Positions 55,684-63,913 of a stretch of DNA of 64,000 bases are shown here, piece after piece; within the stretch, counting starts at the first letter, position 1, and the number at the start of each line of letters is the position of its first letter. The notes under the pieces are model-generated. The model was given only the letters and a program-made list of their open reading frames with translations, searched no databases and had not been told where the DNA came from. The position numbers and the translations under genes were made by a program. The stretch spans positions 113,933-177,932 of the forward strand of contig JAGCWA010000016.1 of the NCBI GenBank assembly GCA_017962085.1. Reading direction: 5' to 3'. Source of the stretch: Paludibacteraceae bacterium. Lineage in GTDB: Bacteria > Bacteroidota > Bacteroidia > Bacteroidales > Paludibacteraceae.

Positions 55684-56886
55684 ATGATGAAAAAGAAAGT
55701 GTTCCTTCTGATGATCACATCCGCACTGTGGCTACCAATCGAGGCCGCTAATGATATGCGAGGCGAAGAGGTGACAAAAACATCAGAAGTGGTAGACCAA
55801 TCGTCCACTCCGCTGAAATTCAGGACACTATCAGACAGTACGGCTGCCGTGAATAAAGACGAGTCATACAAAATGCTCCAATCCGTCACAATCCCCGCTA
55901 AGGTAAGAATAGACGACAGAGTATATGCCGTAACAAGCATCGGACATGAGACATTCGCCGGATGTGAAGGATTGACCGACATAGAGCTACCATCGACACT
56001 AACCTACATTGGCATGAGCGCATTTTCATCATGCATTGGGCTAAAAAAGATAACCATACCTTCCCGCGTCACCACGATTGAGGAATACGCTTTTTCCAAT
56101 TGCAAGGGACTAACAAGCATCAACATTCCAGCAAGTGTGGCAAAAATCGGGAACACGACATTCCTTATGTGCAAGGAGTTATCAAGCATCAATGTCGCCG
56201 TCGACAATCCCTATTTCACGAATGAAGGAGGAATTTTATACGATCATCAGAAGACAACTATCATCTGTGTCCCCTGCCAAACGAAAGGAATCGTCACCCT
56301 ACCCTCCAGCGTTACGTCCATCAGAGACCACTGTTTCTTCGAATGTGAAGAATTGGCAGGCATAAAGTTGCCTGAAAGCATAACCCGGATCGAAGATTAC
56401 GCGTTTAAAGGGTGTAAAAAGCTAAAAAGCATTGAGATTCCCGCAAGCGTTACCGAGATAGGATATGGAGCATTTTCCAGATGTGAAAGTCTGACAAACG
56501 TGAAGATACCGACGAGCGTCACATCCATCGCAAGCGAGGCTTTCTCTTGGTGTGTCAGTTTAAAAAGCATAAAGATACCTACAAGCGTCACTTCCATCTC
56601 AACTGGGGCATTTATGGGATGTGTCAATTTGAAGGAGATAAATATTCCTTCAGGAGTAACCTCGATTGAGCCGTACACATTCGACGGGTGCAAAAGTCTG
56701 TCAAGATTGGAACTATCCGCGAACGTGACCAAAGTTAAGGGTTGGGCATTCCGCGGATGCAATGACCTCACGCTTGTGATTGATCATGCAGAAGGACACA
56801 TAGACTTCGCACCATACGTCCTCCTCGACTGCAAATCAGTGGAATACACCAAGGGGGAACTACCACGAGTTAAACCAGAGCCATAA
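55684..56886 (+). CDS. secreted leucine-rich-repeat protein (BspA-like LRR_5)
   Basis: About 400 residues from ATG 55684 (MMKKKVFLLMITSALWLPIEA, signal peptide; upstream in-frame ATG is non-coding-looking). It contains roughly ten LRR_5 (BspA-type) repeats of about 23 residues with the pattern VTSIGxxAFxxCxxLxxIxIP, from residue 90 to 365, for example LTYIGMSAFSSCIGLKKITI and VTSIASEAFSWCVSLKSIKI. No T9SS tail or lipobox is apparent. BspA-like proteins often act as adhesins. It sits between thrS and infC, interrupting the normal ribosomal-protein block, and looks like an insertion. Confidence 0.85.
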   Translation: MMKKKVFLLMITSALWLPIEAANDMRGEEVTKTSEVVDQSSTPLKFRTLSDSTAAVNKDESYKMLQSVTIPAKVRIDDRVYAVTSIGHETFAGCEGLTDIELPSTLTYIGMSAFSSCIGLKKITIPSRVTTIEEYAFSNCKGLTSINIPASVAKIGNTTFLMCKELSSINVAVDNPYFTNEGGILYDHQKTTIICVPCQTKGIVTLPSSVTSIRDHCFFECEELAGIKLPESITRIEDYAFKGCKKLKSIEIPASVTEIGYGAFSRCESLTNVKIPTSVTSIASEAFSWCVSLKSIKIPTSVTSISTGAFMGCVNLKEINIPSGVTSIEPYTFDGCKSLSRLELSANVTKVKGWAFRGCNDLTLVIDHAEGHIDFAPYVLLDCKSVEYTKGELPRVKPEP

Positions 56887-57036
56887 GCGACACACACCAA
56901 CAGCAATGTCGAAACGAGGGATGATAATTCGAGGGAAGAATTTTCGACCATTCATTTATAGCGAGCAGCGATGAAAAAATGTGGGAGTCAACAGAAAAAA
57001 TAATTGAGGGAAAATACATAATATCATAAAATTAAC

Positions 57037-57044
57037 TAAATTTG
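57037..57044 (+). promoter_or_regulatory. -7 element for infC (TAAATTTG)
   Basis: Exact TAnnTTTG, about 105 bases before the infC start, leaving a long 5' leader. No good -33 box. The leader also holds a 20-codon frame (57070-57132), whose stop lies 5 bases before the AGGAGG. Confidence 0.5.
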
Positions 57045-57137
57045 CAGTCGATTTTGAAGAAATGGCGGGATGAGAAAGGCAAAAAAGACCTTTGAACGAG
57101 CCAGTTTTCTGATAGTCAATAAGTTTAACTAACTAAT

Positions 57138-57143
57138 AGGAGG
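57138..57143 (+). promoter_or_regulatory. Shine-Dalgarno of infC (AGGAGG)
   Basis: Perfect anti-16S match, 5 bases before an ATT codon at 57149 and 8 before an ATC at 57152. Both are in frame with IF3, and the nearest upstream in-frame stop is a TAG at 57137. Strong sites like this are rare in Bacteroidota, so it helps fix the start. Confidence 0.8.
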
Positions 57144-57148
57144 AAATA

Positions 57149-57733
57149 ATTATCGCAACAACAAAACCATTCATCAAGAGAACGGATGCGAAGACAAGCG
57201 CCAACAACAATGGCGGCACAGGCAGAGAGCAACATCGCATCAATGATCGAATCCGAGAGAGCGAAGTTCGTCTCGTGGGTGACAATGTAGAACAAGGAGT
57301 CTATCCGATTGAGGAAGCTCTTCGTATCGCCGACGATTTAGAGTTGGATTTGATTGAAATTTCTCCGAATGCGGTTCCTCCCGTTTGCAGGATAGCCGAC
57401 TATCAGAAATTCCTCTATCAACAGAAGAAGAAGGAGAAAGAAATGAAGGCCAAGGCCACCAAGGTGGTGGTGAAGGAGATCCGTTTCGGGCCGCAGACTG
57501 ACGACCACGACTACGAGTTCAAGTTGAAGCACGCCATCGGATTTCTCCAAGACGGTGCCAAACTTAAGGCGTACGTCTTCTTCAAAGGACGTTCCATCCT
57601 ATTCAAGGAGCAAGGCGAAGTTCTTTTGCTGAGATTCGCGAACGACCTTGAGGAGTATGCGAAGGTGGACCAACTTCCTCAATTGGAAGGAAAGAGGATG
57701 ATCATCCAACTCTCGCCGAAGAAAAAGAAGTAA
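57149..57733 (+). CDS. infC: translation initiation factor IF-3 with AUU (or AUC) start
   Basis: IF-3 keeps the 30S subunit free and proofreads the initiation codon. From ATT 57149 the product is about 194 residues. The first GTG (57275) would cut off the conserved N-terminal [21 protein letters not shown] segment, so the start must lie upstream, where no ATG exists in frame. The ATT/ATC pair behind the AGGAGG (57138-57143) fits. Domains: N ([20 protein letters not shown]), linker lysine-rich helix, C ([40 protein letters not shown]). Non-AUG starts are used for IF3 autoregulation in other bacteria. Confidence 0.92.
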   Translation: MIATTKPFIKRTDAKTSANNNGGTGREQHRINDRIRESEVRLVGDNVEQGVYPIEEALRIADDLELDLIEISPNAVPPVCRIADYQKFLYQQKKKEKEMKAKATKVVVKEIRFGPQTDDHDYEFKLKHAIGFLQDGAKLKAYVFFKGRSILFKEQGEVLLLRFANDLEEYAKVDQLPQLEGKRMIIQLSPKKKK

Positions 57734-57774
57734 GAAATTTTCTTAATACACAGTTTAATTTAATTTACAAAACA

Positions 57775-57972
57775 ATGCCAAAAGTAAAGACTAATTCCGG
57801 TGCCAAAAAGAGGTTTGCCCTTACCGGATCAGGAAAGATTAAAAGAAAGCATGCATTCAAACGTCACATTTTGACGAAGAAGACGAAGAAGCAGAAGTTG
57901 GGATTGACTCACATGGGATTGGTTTCATCAGCCGACATGAAGAGTGTAAGAAGCTTGCTTTGCTTACGTTAA
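57775..57972 (+). CDS. rpmI: 50S ribosomal protein L35
   Basis: 65 residues, begins [20 protein letters not shown] with the family pattern [20 protein letters not shown]. Follows infC by 41 bp and precedes rplT, the standard order. Normal length for the phylum. Confidence 0.97.
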   Translation: MPKVKTNSGAKKRFALTGSGKIKRKHAFKRHILTKKTKKQKLGLTHMGLVSSADMKSVRSLLCLR

Positions 57973-58050
57973 GAAACTTAGTATTAATCGATTGTTTAGC
58001 ATGAAGTTCTCATTCAATTGAGGCGCTAACGGTCACAAATTTTTAAGAAA

Positions 58051-58401
58051 ATGCCAAGATCAGTAAATCACGTTGCTTCAAGAGCAAAGAGAAAGAAAAT
58101 TTTGAAACTCACCAGAGGTTACTATGGTGCAAGAAAGAACGTTTGGACAGTTGCAAAGAACACTTGGGAGAAGGGTCTTTTGTATGCTTTCCGCGATCGT
58201 AGAAATAAGAAACGTAACTTCCGCGCATTGTGGATCCAACGTATCAACGCCGCAGCTCGCTTGGAGGGTATGTCCTACTCTCAATTGATGGGAGCTATCC
58301 ACAAATCAGGTATCGAAATGAACCGTAAGGTGTTGGCTGACTTAGCCATGAACCAACCTGAGGCGTTCAAGGCAGTGGTAGAGAAAGTAAAGAACGCTTA
58401 A
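58051..58401 (+). CDS. rplT: 50S ribosomal protein L20
   Basis: 116 residues, starts [20 protein letters not shown] and contains the conserved [20 protein letters not shown] and [20 protein letters not shown] blocks and [21 protein letters not shown]20 binds 23S rRNA early in assembly and in other bacteria represses this operon. A terminator (58426-58455) follows. Confidence 0.98.
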   Translation: MPRSVNHVASRAKRKKILKLTRGYYGARKNVWTVAKNTWEKGLLYAFRDRRNKKRNFRALWIQRINAAARLEGMSYSQLMGAIHKSGIEMNRKVLADLAMNQPEAFKAVVEKVKNA

Positions 58402-58425
58402 GCCGTTCCACTCGCATAACGGAAG

Positions 58426-58455
58426 AGGTTGCCTTCGGGTAGCCTCTTTTTTTTG
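58426..58455 (+). terminator. terminator of rplT
   Basis: AGAGGTTGCC TTCG GGTAGCCTCT hairpin, followed by eight T. Strong GNRA/UUCG-like loop. Confidence 0.9.
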
Positions 58456-58501
58456 TCCATGCCCGAGACAAGCGGACACGGCACGAACCGCCTAAAAACA
58501 G

Positions 58502-58530
58502 AACAGGAGGCTTATAGGGAGCCTCCTGTT
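58502..58530 (-). terminator. terminator of the NVEALA-like gene
   Basis: 11-bp stem AACAGGAGGCT / AGCCTCCTGTT. On the minus strand it is followed by TTTTTAGG. It lies 71 bases beyond the stop at 58602. Confidence 0.75.
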
Positions 58531-58601
58531 TCGTTTGCACCATACCTTATAGGTGAAACATTAACTTGTTATTAACTTACCCACGCAAGAACAAACACGT
58601 A

Positions 58602-58832
58602 TCACTCGTAAAAGCTTTGTTGTTCCTCCGCGGATGTGAACTCACTCCTCATGGCAGAGAACAATTGTTCCGAGCCAAGGTCCTCTTCTGCAGGCTCCTG
58701 AAGTACCATGTCAGGCTCTGGCTCGACGTTAGCAGCACTCAGCTCACAAGTATTGTTCAAGTGGTTTTGATAGATCACTGCAGCGGCGGCGCAAACACCC
58801 AGCACTGCGAAAATTGCGATTCCTTTTTTCAT
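58602..58832 (-). CDS. NVEALA-like small secreted protein
   Basis: 76 residues: a hydrophobic signal (MKKGIAIFAVLGVCAAAAVI) then YQNHLNNTCELSAANVEPEP and an acidic tail (EEDLGSEQLFSAMRSEF). The order signal, short spacer, LxxANVEP is the pattern of NVEALA family peptides, which are abundant in Bacteroidales and of unknown function. They often occur near permeases or in clusters; here it is alone. Real coding status is likely from its own terminator and start spacing, but family assignment rests on a short motif. Confidence 0.6.
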   Translation of the reverse strand: MKKGIAIFAVLGVCAAAAVIYQNHLNNTCELSAANVEPEPDMVLQEPAEEDLGSEQLFSAMRSEFTSAEEQQSFYE

Positions 58833-59191
58833 GGCCGTAGAATTTTTAGTTCGACATACACATTAATAATAAGCGAACGATTTTTCAACCGTCACATACC
58901 AAACTTAGCATTTATTTTCTCAAATTCCAAACCGCACGACTTCTTTTTTCCATATCAACCGAATATTTTATCCGTTCGTAATTTAACACAATTTTAACAT
59001 TCTTTTCGCAAAAGAACAACATAAGAAATTAGCATCGCTCAAAAATATTGACATCTTTATGGTGAAAAATATGAGGATTCCACAACTGTACCAAAGGATA
59101 TTCCTTAAAACGCACCCATCTTACTAAATGCGCCTTTCCCGCCCGAAACGTAGACCGTTTCCTGCGACTCTCAAGGAGATGAGCGGACCAT
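58833..59191. other. intergenic gap, nothing recognised
   Basis: About 360 bp between the NVEALA-like gene and the stop of the 59192 gene. AT-rich near 58850-59010, more GC-rich near 59100-59190. No clear terminator, promoter, RNA or repeat was seen. A possible minus-strand frame across the boundary (59029-59310) has arginine-rich, non-protein-like sequence. Confidence 0.6.
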
Positions 59192-60682
59192 TCACAACGA
59201 AAGCCCCCGCTTCTTAGGACGTTTCTTCTGCATCGATACCGACACCTGCTGTGGCTGTTTCGCAGAGTGCGCCGAAGGGGAAAGCCTACCCTCCGCACCC
59301 GCCACGACACAGTTCAGGTCCTTGTCCAACTTCACATGGATATGGTTGTGGGTGATTGTCTCACCATTCAGGAGGCGTTTGCGCTCCGTATCTCCCAGAC
59401 TCATCTTATCCAGCACGTTATTGAGGTTCTCCTTCGGTTGGGCGAGGTAGAGGTTCGCCTTATTGCCCATCATCATCAGTTTTGCAGACTCTCCTCCCTT
59501 CATCTGCAACAGCCCGGTCAACTGCCCGTTCTGCGCCGATCGGATAGCCCGCACCGACTCCTCCGTGAAGATATCTTCCAACCCATATTCCGCACATTTG
59601 CCTTCCGCATTCGGCAGAACAATGCGTTCCAATGTTTGGTAGTCGCGCACCTTCAGCATCTCCTCCGCCATCACACGCTGGCACTCTCGGTTGACATGAG
59701 CTATGTTCATCACATCCACCAACCCCTGCGCCTTCACATCGATTTCGTTATGCGGATTTCTTCGCCCATAGTCGTCAATCTTGCGGAAAAGGTTCTGCGA
59801 CACACTCTCCATCCGATCCATCTCAGTAACCGTCAAAACATTAAGGTTGGCCCTACCCAACATCTCGGACAACCGCCCGGAAGACTGCTCCGTCTTCACA
59901 TTGCCCAACACCAACACCTTGTCCTCCCGCTCCCTACACCTTATCTCAGTGGCTAGTCTGCAGTTCAGATCGTCGTAAAGGGAAGAAGCGACCTTGCCGT
60001 ACATTTGGACGGAGTCCTTGATCTTCGTCTTGAATTCTTTTATCTTCTCGTCCAACTTCTTCAGGTTCTTCTTCGCCAACTCCACATCGGCACTCCTAGG
60101 CGAGTTTTGGACGACATCCAAGGTGTCCAGCTTTGCCTTCTGCGCACAGAACAGGTTGCGGCGGTACTGGAGCTGCTTCAGGCGCGAATTAATCTTATCA
60201 TACTCCCTCGGGTTGAGCTCATAATGGTTCAGGACCTTGGTGAGGCACTCGTTCCCGAATTTCGCACGTTTCATGCCCCCCTTGTCGACGAGCTCGGTAA
60301 ATCGTTCCAAAGGTAGATAATAATGAGTCAGGCCCCCCTTCCCGTAGGCAGGGTTCTCCGTCGAAACACACTTGTCGAACTCGACGGGTTCCCGTAACCG
60401 GAACGACGTCAGCACCGCCTTGTACGTACACTCCGCAGTTTCCTTATTCTGGCACGGCGCCACCTGCAACAAACGGTTCAATTCCGCAGCATCATCCCCC
60501 ACCGTCTTCAAGGCTCTTGTGGGGAACAGGAATTCACTGGGACGAACTCTTCCCTTCTCATCAATCAAAACGAGCGCACAGAGCTCATGACCAGGCTTCA
60601 ACACGACTTTCTCAAACTTGTCGATACCCGGATACTTGTCTCCGCCCTGCCAATCCGAGGCAGACTTAATCTTTTCTTCCAT
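59192..60682 (-). CDS. large unrecognised protein with coiled coil, accessory island
   Basis: 496 residues, no signal peptide or membrane segment. The N-terminal region (SASDWQGGDKYPGIDKFEKV, then FRLREPVEFDKCVSTENPAY) and the middle helical part (about 180-235, ELAKKNLKKLDEKIKEFKTK, a probable coiled coil) are unfamiliar. Near the C-terminus, DTERKRLLNGETITHNHIHV is followed by a basic tail KKRPKKRGLSL; the LLNGE region loosely recalls DUF3945 proteins of mobile elements, but I would not assign it. It follows the 60701 gene by 18 bp, so the two form an operon whose promoter lies at 61271. Confidence 0.6.
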   Translation of the reverse strand: MEEKIKSASDWQGGDKYPGIDKFEKVVLKPGHELCALVLIDEKGRVRPSEFLFPTRALKTVGDDAAELNRLLQVAPCQNKETAECTYKAVLTSFRLREPVEFDKCVSTENPAYGKGGLTHYYLPLERFTELVDKGGMKRAKFGNECLTKVLNHYELNPREYDKINSRLKQLQYRRNLFCAQKAKLDTLDVVQNSPRSADVELAKKNLKKLDEKIKEFKTKIKDSVQMYGKVASSLYDDLNCRLATEIRCREREDKVLVLGNVKTEQSSGRLSEMLGRANLNVLTVTEMDRMESVSQNLFRKIDDYGRRNPHNEIDVKAQGLVDVMNIAHVNRECQRVMAEEMLKVRDYQTLERIVLPNAEGKCAEYGLEDIFTEESVRAIRSAQNGQLTGLLQMKGGESAKLMMMGNKANLYLAQPKENLNNVLDKMSLGDTERKRLLNGETITHNHIHVKLDKDLNCVVAGAEGRLSPSAHSAKQPQQVSVSMQKKRPKKRGLSL

Positions 60683-60700
60683 AGTCTATATCATTTATCA

Positions 60701-61243
60701 TTAACTCCAACATATTTCATCGGGCAAACCATCCAATTCCTGCCTATCCGCCTCCGTCAAATTATCATACTCAATCGAGATGGAGATGTCAGGCTCCTGC
60801 AACAAGCAGATGCCGGAGCGGAAAGAGCCCCACTCCACATTGTACCAATTCTCGAATTTCTCAAGAGCGACATGCTCCATTCCCAAGCCTGTCTCACTCA
60901 TCAGGAACTCGTCGTGCATACGTTTGATGCCGAACGCCACCTCCATCCAATCCTCACCATACGGTCTTCGACGGAAATCATACGACTCCCTCGAGGTCAG
61001 CTCAATTTGATTCACACAATCATGGCGCCCACCCACATAGACGGTCATGTACATCCAGTGTCCACCCATGTCAATAGGCTTAAAGCCGAAAAAAGGATTA
61101 TCCAAAGCAAACCATTCATTCCTAATAAGATAATCCGAATCAAAAAGGGCGGTCCGCTGAAACTCTTCCCTCGACATAAAAGGATGAAGCTTCCACTCCT
61201 TCTGTGCGTCAATCACGAACCTACCAGACTTTAAATCCAACAT
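60701..61243 (-). CDS. unrecognised 180-residue protein, possibly immunity-type
   Basis: 180 residues, soluble, no signal. Starts MLDLKSGRFVIDAQKEWKLH, then a DNPFFGFKPIDMGGHWMYMT strand-rich core and an acidic C-terminal region (ISIEYDNLTEADRQELDGLP). Size, acidity and position next to an SMI1/KNR4-like gene resemble immunity proteins of polymorphic toxin loci, but no toxin is recognised here, so this is a weak inference. First gene of the two-gene unit with 59192; promoter TTTG-N19-TATATTTG at 61271-61301. Confidence 0.55.
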   Translation of the reverse strand: MLDLKSGRFVIDAQKEWKLHPFMSREEFQRTALFDSDYLIRNEWFALDNPFFGFKPIDMGGHWMYMTVYVGGRHDCVNQIELTSRESYDFRRRPYGEDWMEVAFGIKRMHDEFLMSETGLGMEHVALEKFENWYNVEWGSFRSGICLLQEPDISISIEYDNLTEADRQELDGLPDEICWS

Positions 61244-61270
61244 ATCACCTCCTTAATTAATTATTTATGG

Positions 61271-61301
61271 CAAATATACACATTATAAACATATGAGCAA
61301 A
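61271..61301 (-). promoter_or_regulatory. promoter of the 60701-59192 unit
   Basis: Minus strand TTTG (61298-61301), 19 bases, TATATTTG (61271-61278), 28 bases before the ATG. A good match to both boxes. Confidence 0.75.
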
Positions 61302-61503
61302 TATTTTTGCGTTATTTTTACTTTAATATTAACTAAAAATAGAAAAAGAATAAATGAAGGATAAGATAGACCACAAGGATACAGCTAAAAGCATTGAATT
61401 ATAAAAAATTACGTCAAAAAAAGATATATATGTAAATACAATAGATTTTATTTAACTTTGTTGATAGACGAAATAGAGCAATTTACTTTAAACGGCAAGA
61501 TTT

Positions 61504-63003
61504 ATGGCAGACATAAAAGAATCTTTTTCTCGGATTTTAGCAATCATAAAAAAATACATTCCCACAGCGGAAAAATTTTTATCCGCAGGGGCATCCGATA
61601 AAAAAATCAGCGAAATGCAAAACCAAATAGGGGAAAAACTTCCCGAGGATTTCAAGGAAGTATTTCGCCTATACAACGGAGAAAAAAAGGAATTATATCT
61701 CATGGCCGGCCTAAAATTCTTTTCGACAGAGGATGTTAGAGCCAATTACGACATATTCCGTGAAACAAAAGAATGCTACGAGCCAATATGCACGGATGCC
61801 ATATCAAGAGAAAGATGCTGCGATAACAAATGGATAGCCTTTGCATATAATGAGTATGATTGCTACTTCGCGGTCGATCTGACACCAGCAAATGGCGGCA
61901 AAGTGGGACAGGTCATCGCCTTGGATCAGGAAGAAAACTGCACCTACCTGATGGCAGAAAGCATGAGCGAATTCCTCGAAAAGATGGCGGATTGGTGGGA
62001 AAAAGGAGAAATAGAAATCAAAGGAGAGGATGACGGAAAATACGTGGAGGGGAAGGATGGCTCTTTCTTCGATACAATCATTGGCTACGCAATAACAAAG
62101 GATTACCCCTTGCCATCGTCAGACAAGGAGATTGAACTGAAGGACAGGTACTGGAAACATGAACTTGAGGTCCAAAGCATCACCAGCGCAGAACTCGCAA
62201 AGATGAAAAAGAGTTTTTGGATAGACGAGAATGATGTTTCCTGTGAGGTTTTAGCATATATAGGATATCCCGAAGAAGTCGCCTTGCACAATAATACCAC
62301 ACGAGACTTTCACTATTTGGGGCAAAACACAAGACTGAAGGCCTTGGACATAGACAACGCGGTATTGGAAGGAGGAGACCTGTCGGCACTAAAAGGTTGC
62401 ATCAATCTTCAGCAGGTTAAACTGGCACGTCTGACTAATCTTTCAGGCATAGAGGCACTAACATCCCTTCCGAAACTTACTGAATTCTGTTTCGAAGGTG
62501 AATTGACGGAGCAGGTTCGTTCATTTATAGGTTCATTACCACACTTAAACAAACTGACTCTCGCTGGATTAAAAAAACAAGATTCAGATCTTTCGTTCCT
62601 ATCCAAACTACAAGATCTCACCAAGCTGGAAATCATTTTTGAGGATAACACAAGACTCGAGGACCTGGATTTTCTCCTTAGCATGCAAAAACTGGCTATC
62701 TTCAAGACCAACACCTATGCGAGGTATGAAGGTGCCTTGAAAACGGTTCTGAGGTTCAAAAACATAAAGGAGTTCCTTTACCCTATGAGTGACATAAAGT
62801 TGTATCTCGACAACACTGGATTGACATCAGTAGGCGTCTTTGAAAAAGACAATGTGGACATCAACCCGCTTGAGGACACAAAGATAAAAGATGTTTATCT
62901 TTATAAATCAGAGTATTTCAGACTCACAGAAGCGGCACGACGCATGCGGGAAGGACTGAGAAATATGGATCTATCCCTACGTTTTATCAACATGATCGAC
63001 TAA
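61504..63003 (+). CDS. SMI1/KNR4-domain protein with leucine-rich C-terminal half
   Basis: 499 residues. Residues ~17-160 match the SMI1/KNR4 family, used widely as immunity proteins (SDKKISEMQNQIGEKLPEDF, KEVFRLYNGEKK, WIAFAYNEYDCYFAVDLTPA). A connecting region (about 170-270) precedes irregular leucine-rich repeats (LKALDIDNAVLEGGDLSALK, CINLQQVKLARLTNLSGIEA, LPHLNKLTLAGLKKQDSDLS). The joined architecture is unusual. A -7 element TAACTTTG lies at 61453-61460. AT-rich, accessory. No partner toxin is seen nearby. Confidence 0.75.
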   Translation: MADIKESFSRILAIIKKYIPTAEKFLSAGASDKKISEMQNQIGEKLPEDFKEVFRLYNGEKKELYLMAGLKFFSTEDVRANYDIFRETKECYEPICTDAISRERCCDNKWIAFAYNEYDCYFAVDLTPANGGKVGQVIALDQEENCTYLMAESMSEFLEKMADWWEKGEIEIKGEDDGKYVEGKDGSFFDTIIGYAITKDYPLPSSDKEIELKDRYWKHELEVQSITSAELAKMKKSFWIDENDVSCEVLAYIGYPEEVALHNNTTRDFHYLGQNTRLKALDIDNAVLEGGDLSALKGCINLQQVKLARLTNLSGIEALTSLPKLTEFCFEGELTEQVRSFIGSLPHLNKLTLAGLKKQDSDLSFLSKLQDLTKLEIIFEDNTRLEDLDFLLSMQKLAIFKTNTYARYEGALKTVLRFKNIKEFLYPMSDIKLYLDNTGLTSVGVFEKDNVDINPLEDTKIKDVYLYKSEYFRLTEAARRMREGLRNMDLSLRFINMID

Positions 63004-63138
63004 CAGAAAGATTCACTTAAGGATTACCTCGAGAAACCAATAGCGCAGCGAATTCTCCAACAGAAAAAGAATGATTAGCATTGTATATCATTTCGGACTC
63101 CAGCTAATACGAGAGGCCAGCAATAGCGTGAAATAATT

Positions 63139-63606
63139 ATGTTCGCATTCTATAAAATAGAAAAGGATGAATATGACAGGTTGAATTGTCCATGCCTTTT
63201 TGAACCTGACGGGGAGAGAACATATGCAAAAGTTGAATTTGATGGTGAATGGATAAAATTCGCATATTCGTCCAATTGTGTGAGTCCTGAAATCATGGAA
63301 ATAGGTGATGACGAAATCATAATCGGCATAGACTTAGATGTGTGTATATACAATCGAGCAAAACAATCTGTTGTTTTACACCTAAAACCAGATTGTTTCT
63401 TTTGTGAATTCCTTCGTATAAGAGATAAATTATTGGCTTTTACCGAATTAACTGTATATCTGATAAATCTAAAAAACCATGAGATAGAAATGGACTTTAG
63501 CTATCCTGATGTATACACGACATATGAATTAATAGGCAACATTTTAAAGATAAGATACATAGAAGGAGGGGAAGCTGCTATCGACTTGAATAAATACTTA
63601 GGATGA
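63139..63606 (+). CDS. unrecognised 155-residue protein
   Basis: 155 residues, soluble, beta-rich (FEPDGERTYAKVEFDGEWIK, EIGDDEIIIGIDLDVCIYNR), with no signal. Begins 135 bp after the SMI1-LRR gene on the same strand and ends 280 bp before the rRNA terminator. AT-rich and coding-like (no stops, sensible composition). It could be another small immunity-type protein or an unrelated accessory gene; no family recognised. Confidence 0.5.
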   Translation: MFAFYKIEKDEYDRLNCPCLFEPDGERTYAKVEFDGEWIKFAYSSNCVSPEIMEIGDDEIIIGIDLDVCIYNRAKQSVVLHLKPDCFFCEFLRIRDKLLAFTELTVYLINLKNHEIEMDFSYPDVYTTYELIGNILKIRYIEGGEAAIDLNKYLG

Positions 63607-63877
63607 CGCAATATGCGGTATAATATAGTCTCTGATTAATTTTCCGAATCAATTAACGGAATGATTGTATCATTCCTTCCTGTTCGTTCCTGCACCGCAC
63701 GCACAGGTTGTCACCCGTGCCTATACTATGATTATCCCTTCGGGGTTTCCCCACCAACCACAAGGGAAATTACTAATTATGAAACGTCAGTTCGACGTAG
63801 TCAATTTTGGAACGTCTGTTCGATTCGGTCAATTAATGGGACGCATATCCCCACACGATGCGCCCGCGTCCGGGCAC
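63607..63877. other. gap between last gene and rRNA terminator
   Basis: No gene is seen. It holds a diverged REP-like hairpin unit (63691-63748: CACAGGTTGTCACCCGTG, then CTATACTATGATTAT, then CCCTTCGGGG) and otherwise unremarkable sequence. Confidence 0.55.
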
Positions 63878-63910
63878 AAAAAAAGGGGTCAACCCGAAAG
63901 GATTGACCCC
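63878..63910 (-). terminator. terminator of the rRNA operon
   Basis: Minus strand GGGGTCAA TCCTTTCGGG TTGACCCC stem-loop followed by seven or more T, just after the 5S gene. Confidence 0.9.
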
Positions 63911-63913
63911 GAA

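Noticed and set aside
57070-57132. 20-codon leader peptide gene before infC
   Set aside because: Has a start and stop but no codon signal of attenuation and no hairpin arrangement; likely chance, noted only under infC.
58402-58560. Bacteroidales-1 RNA, which is often found downstream of rplT
   Set aside because: Only two terminator hairpins are seen (one for rplT, one for the minus-strand gene); no promoter or room for the motif on the plus strand.
59029-59310. 93-residue minus-strand frame near the end of the 59192 gene
   Set aside because: Arginine-rich, overlaps the real gene in another frame and has no protein-like pattern.
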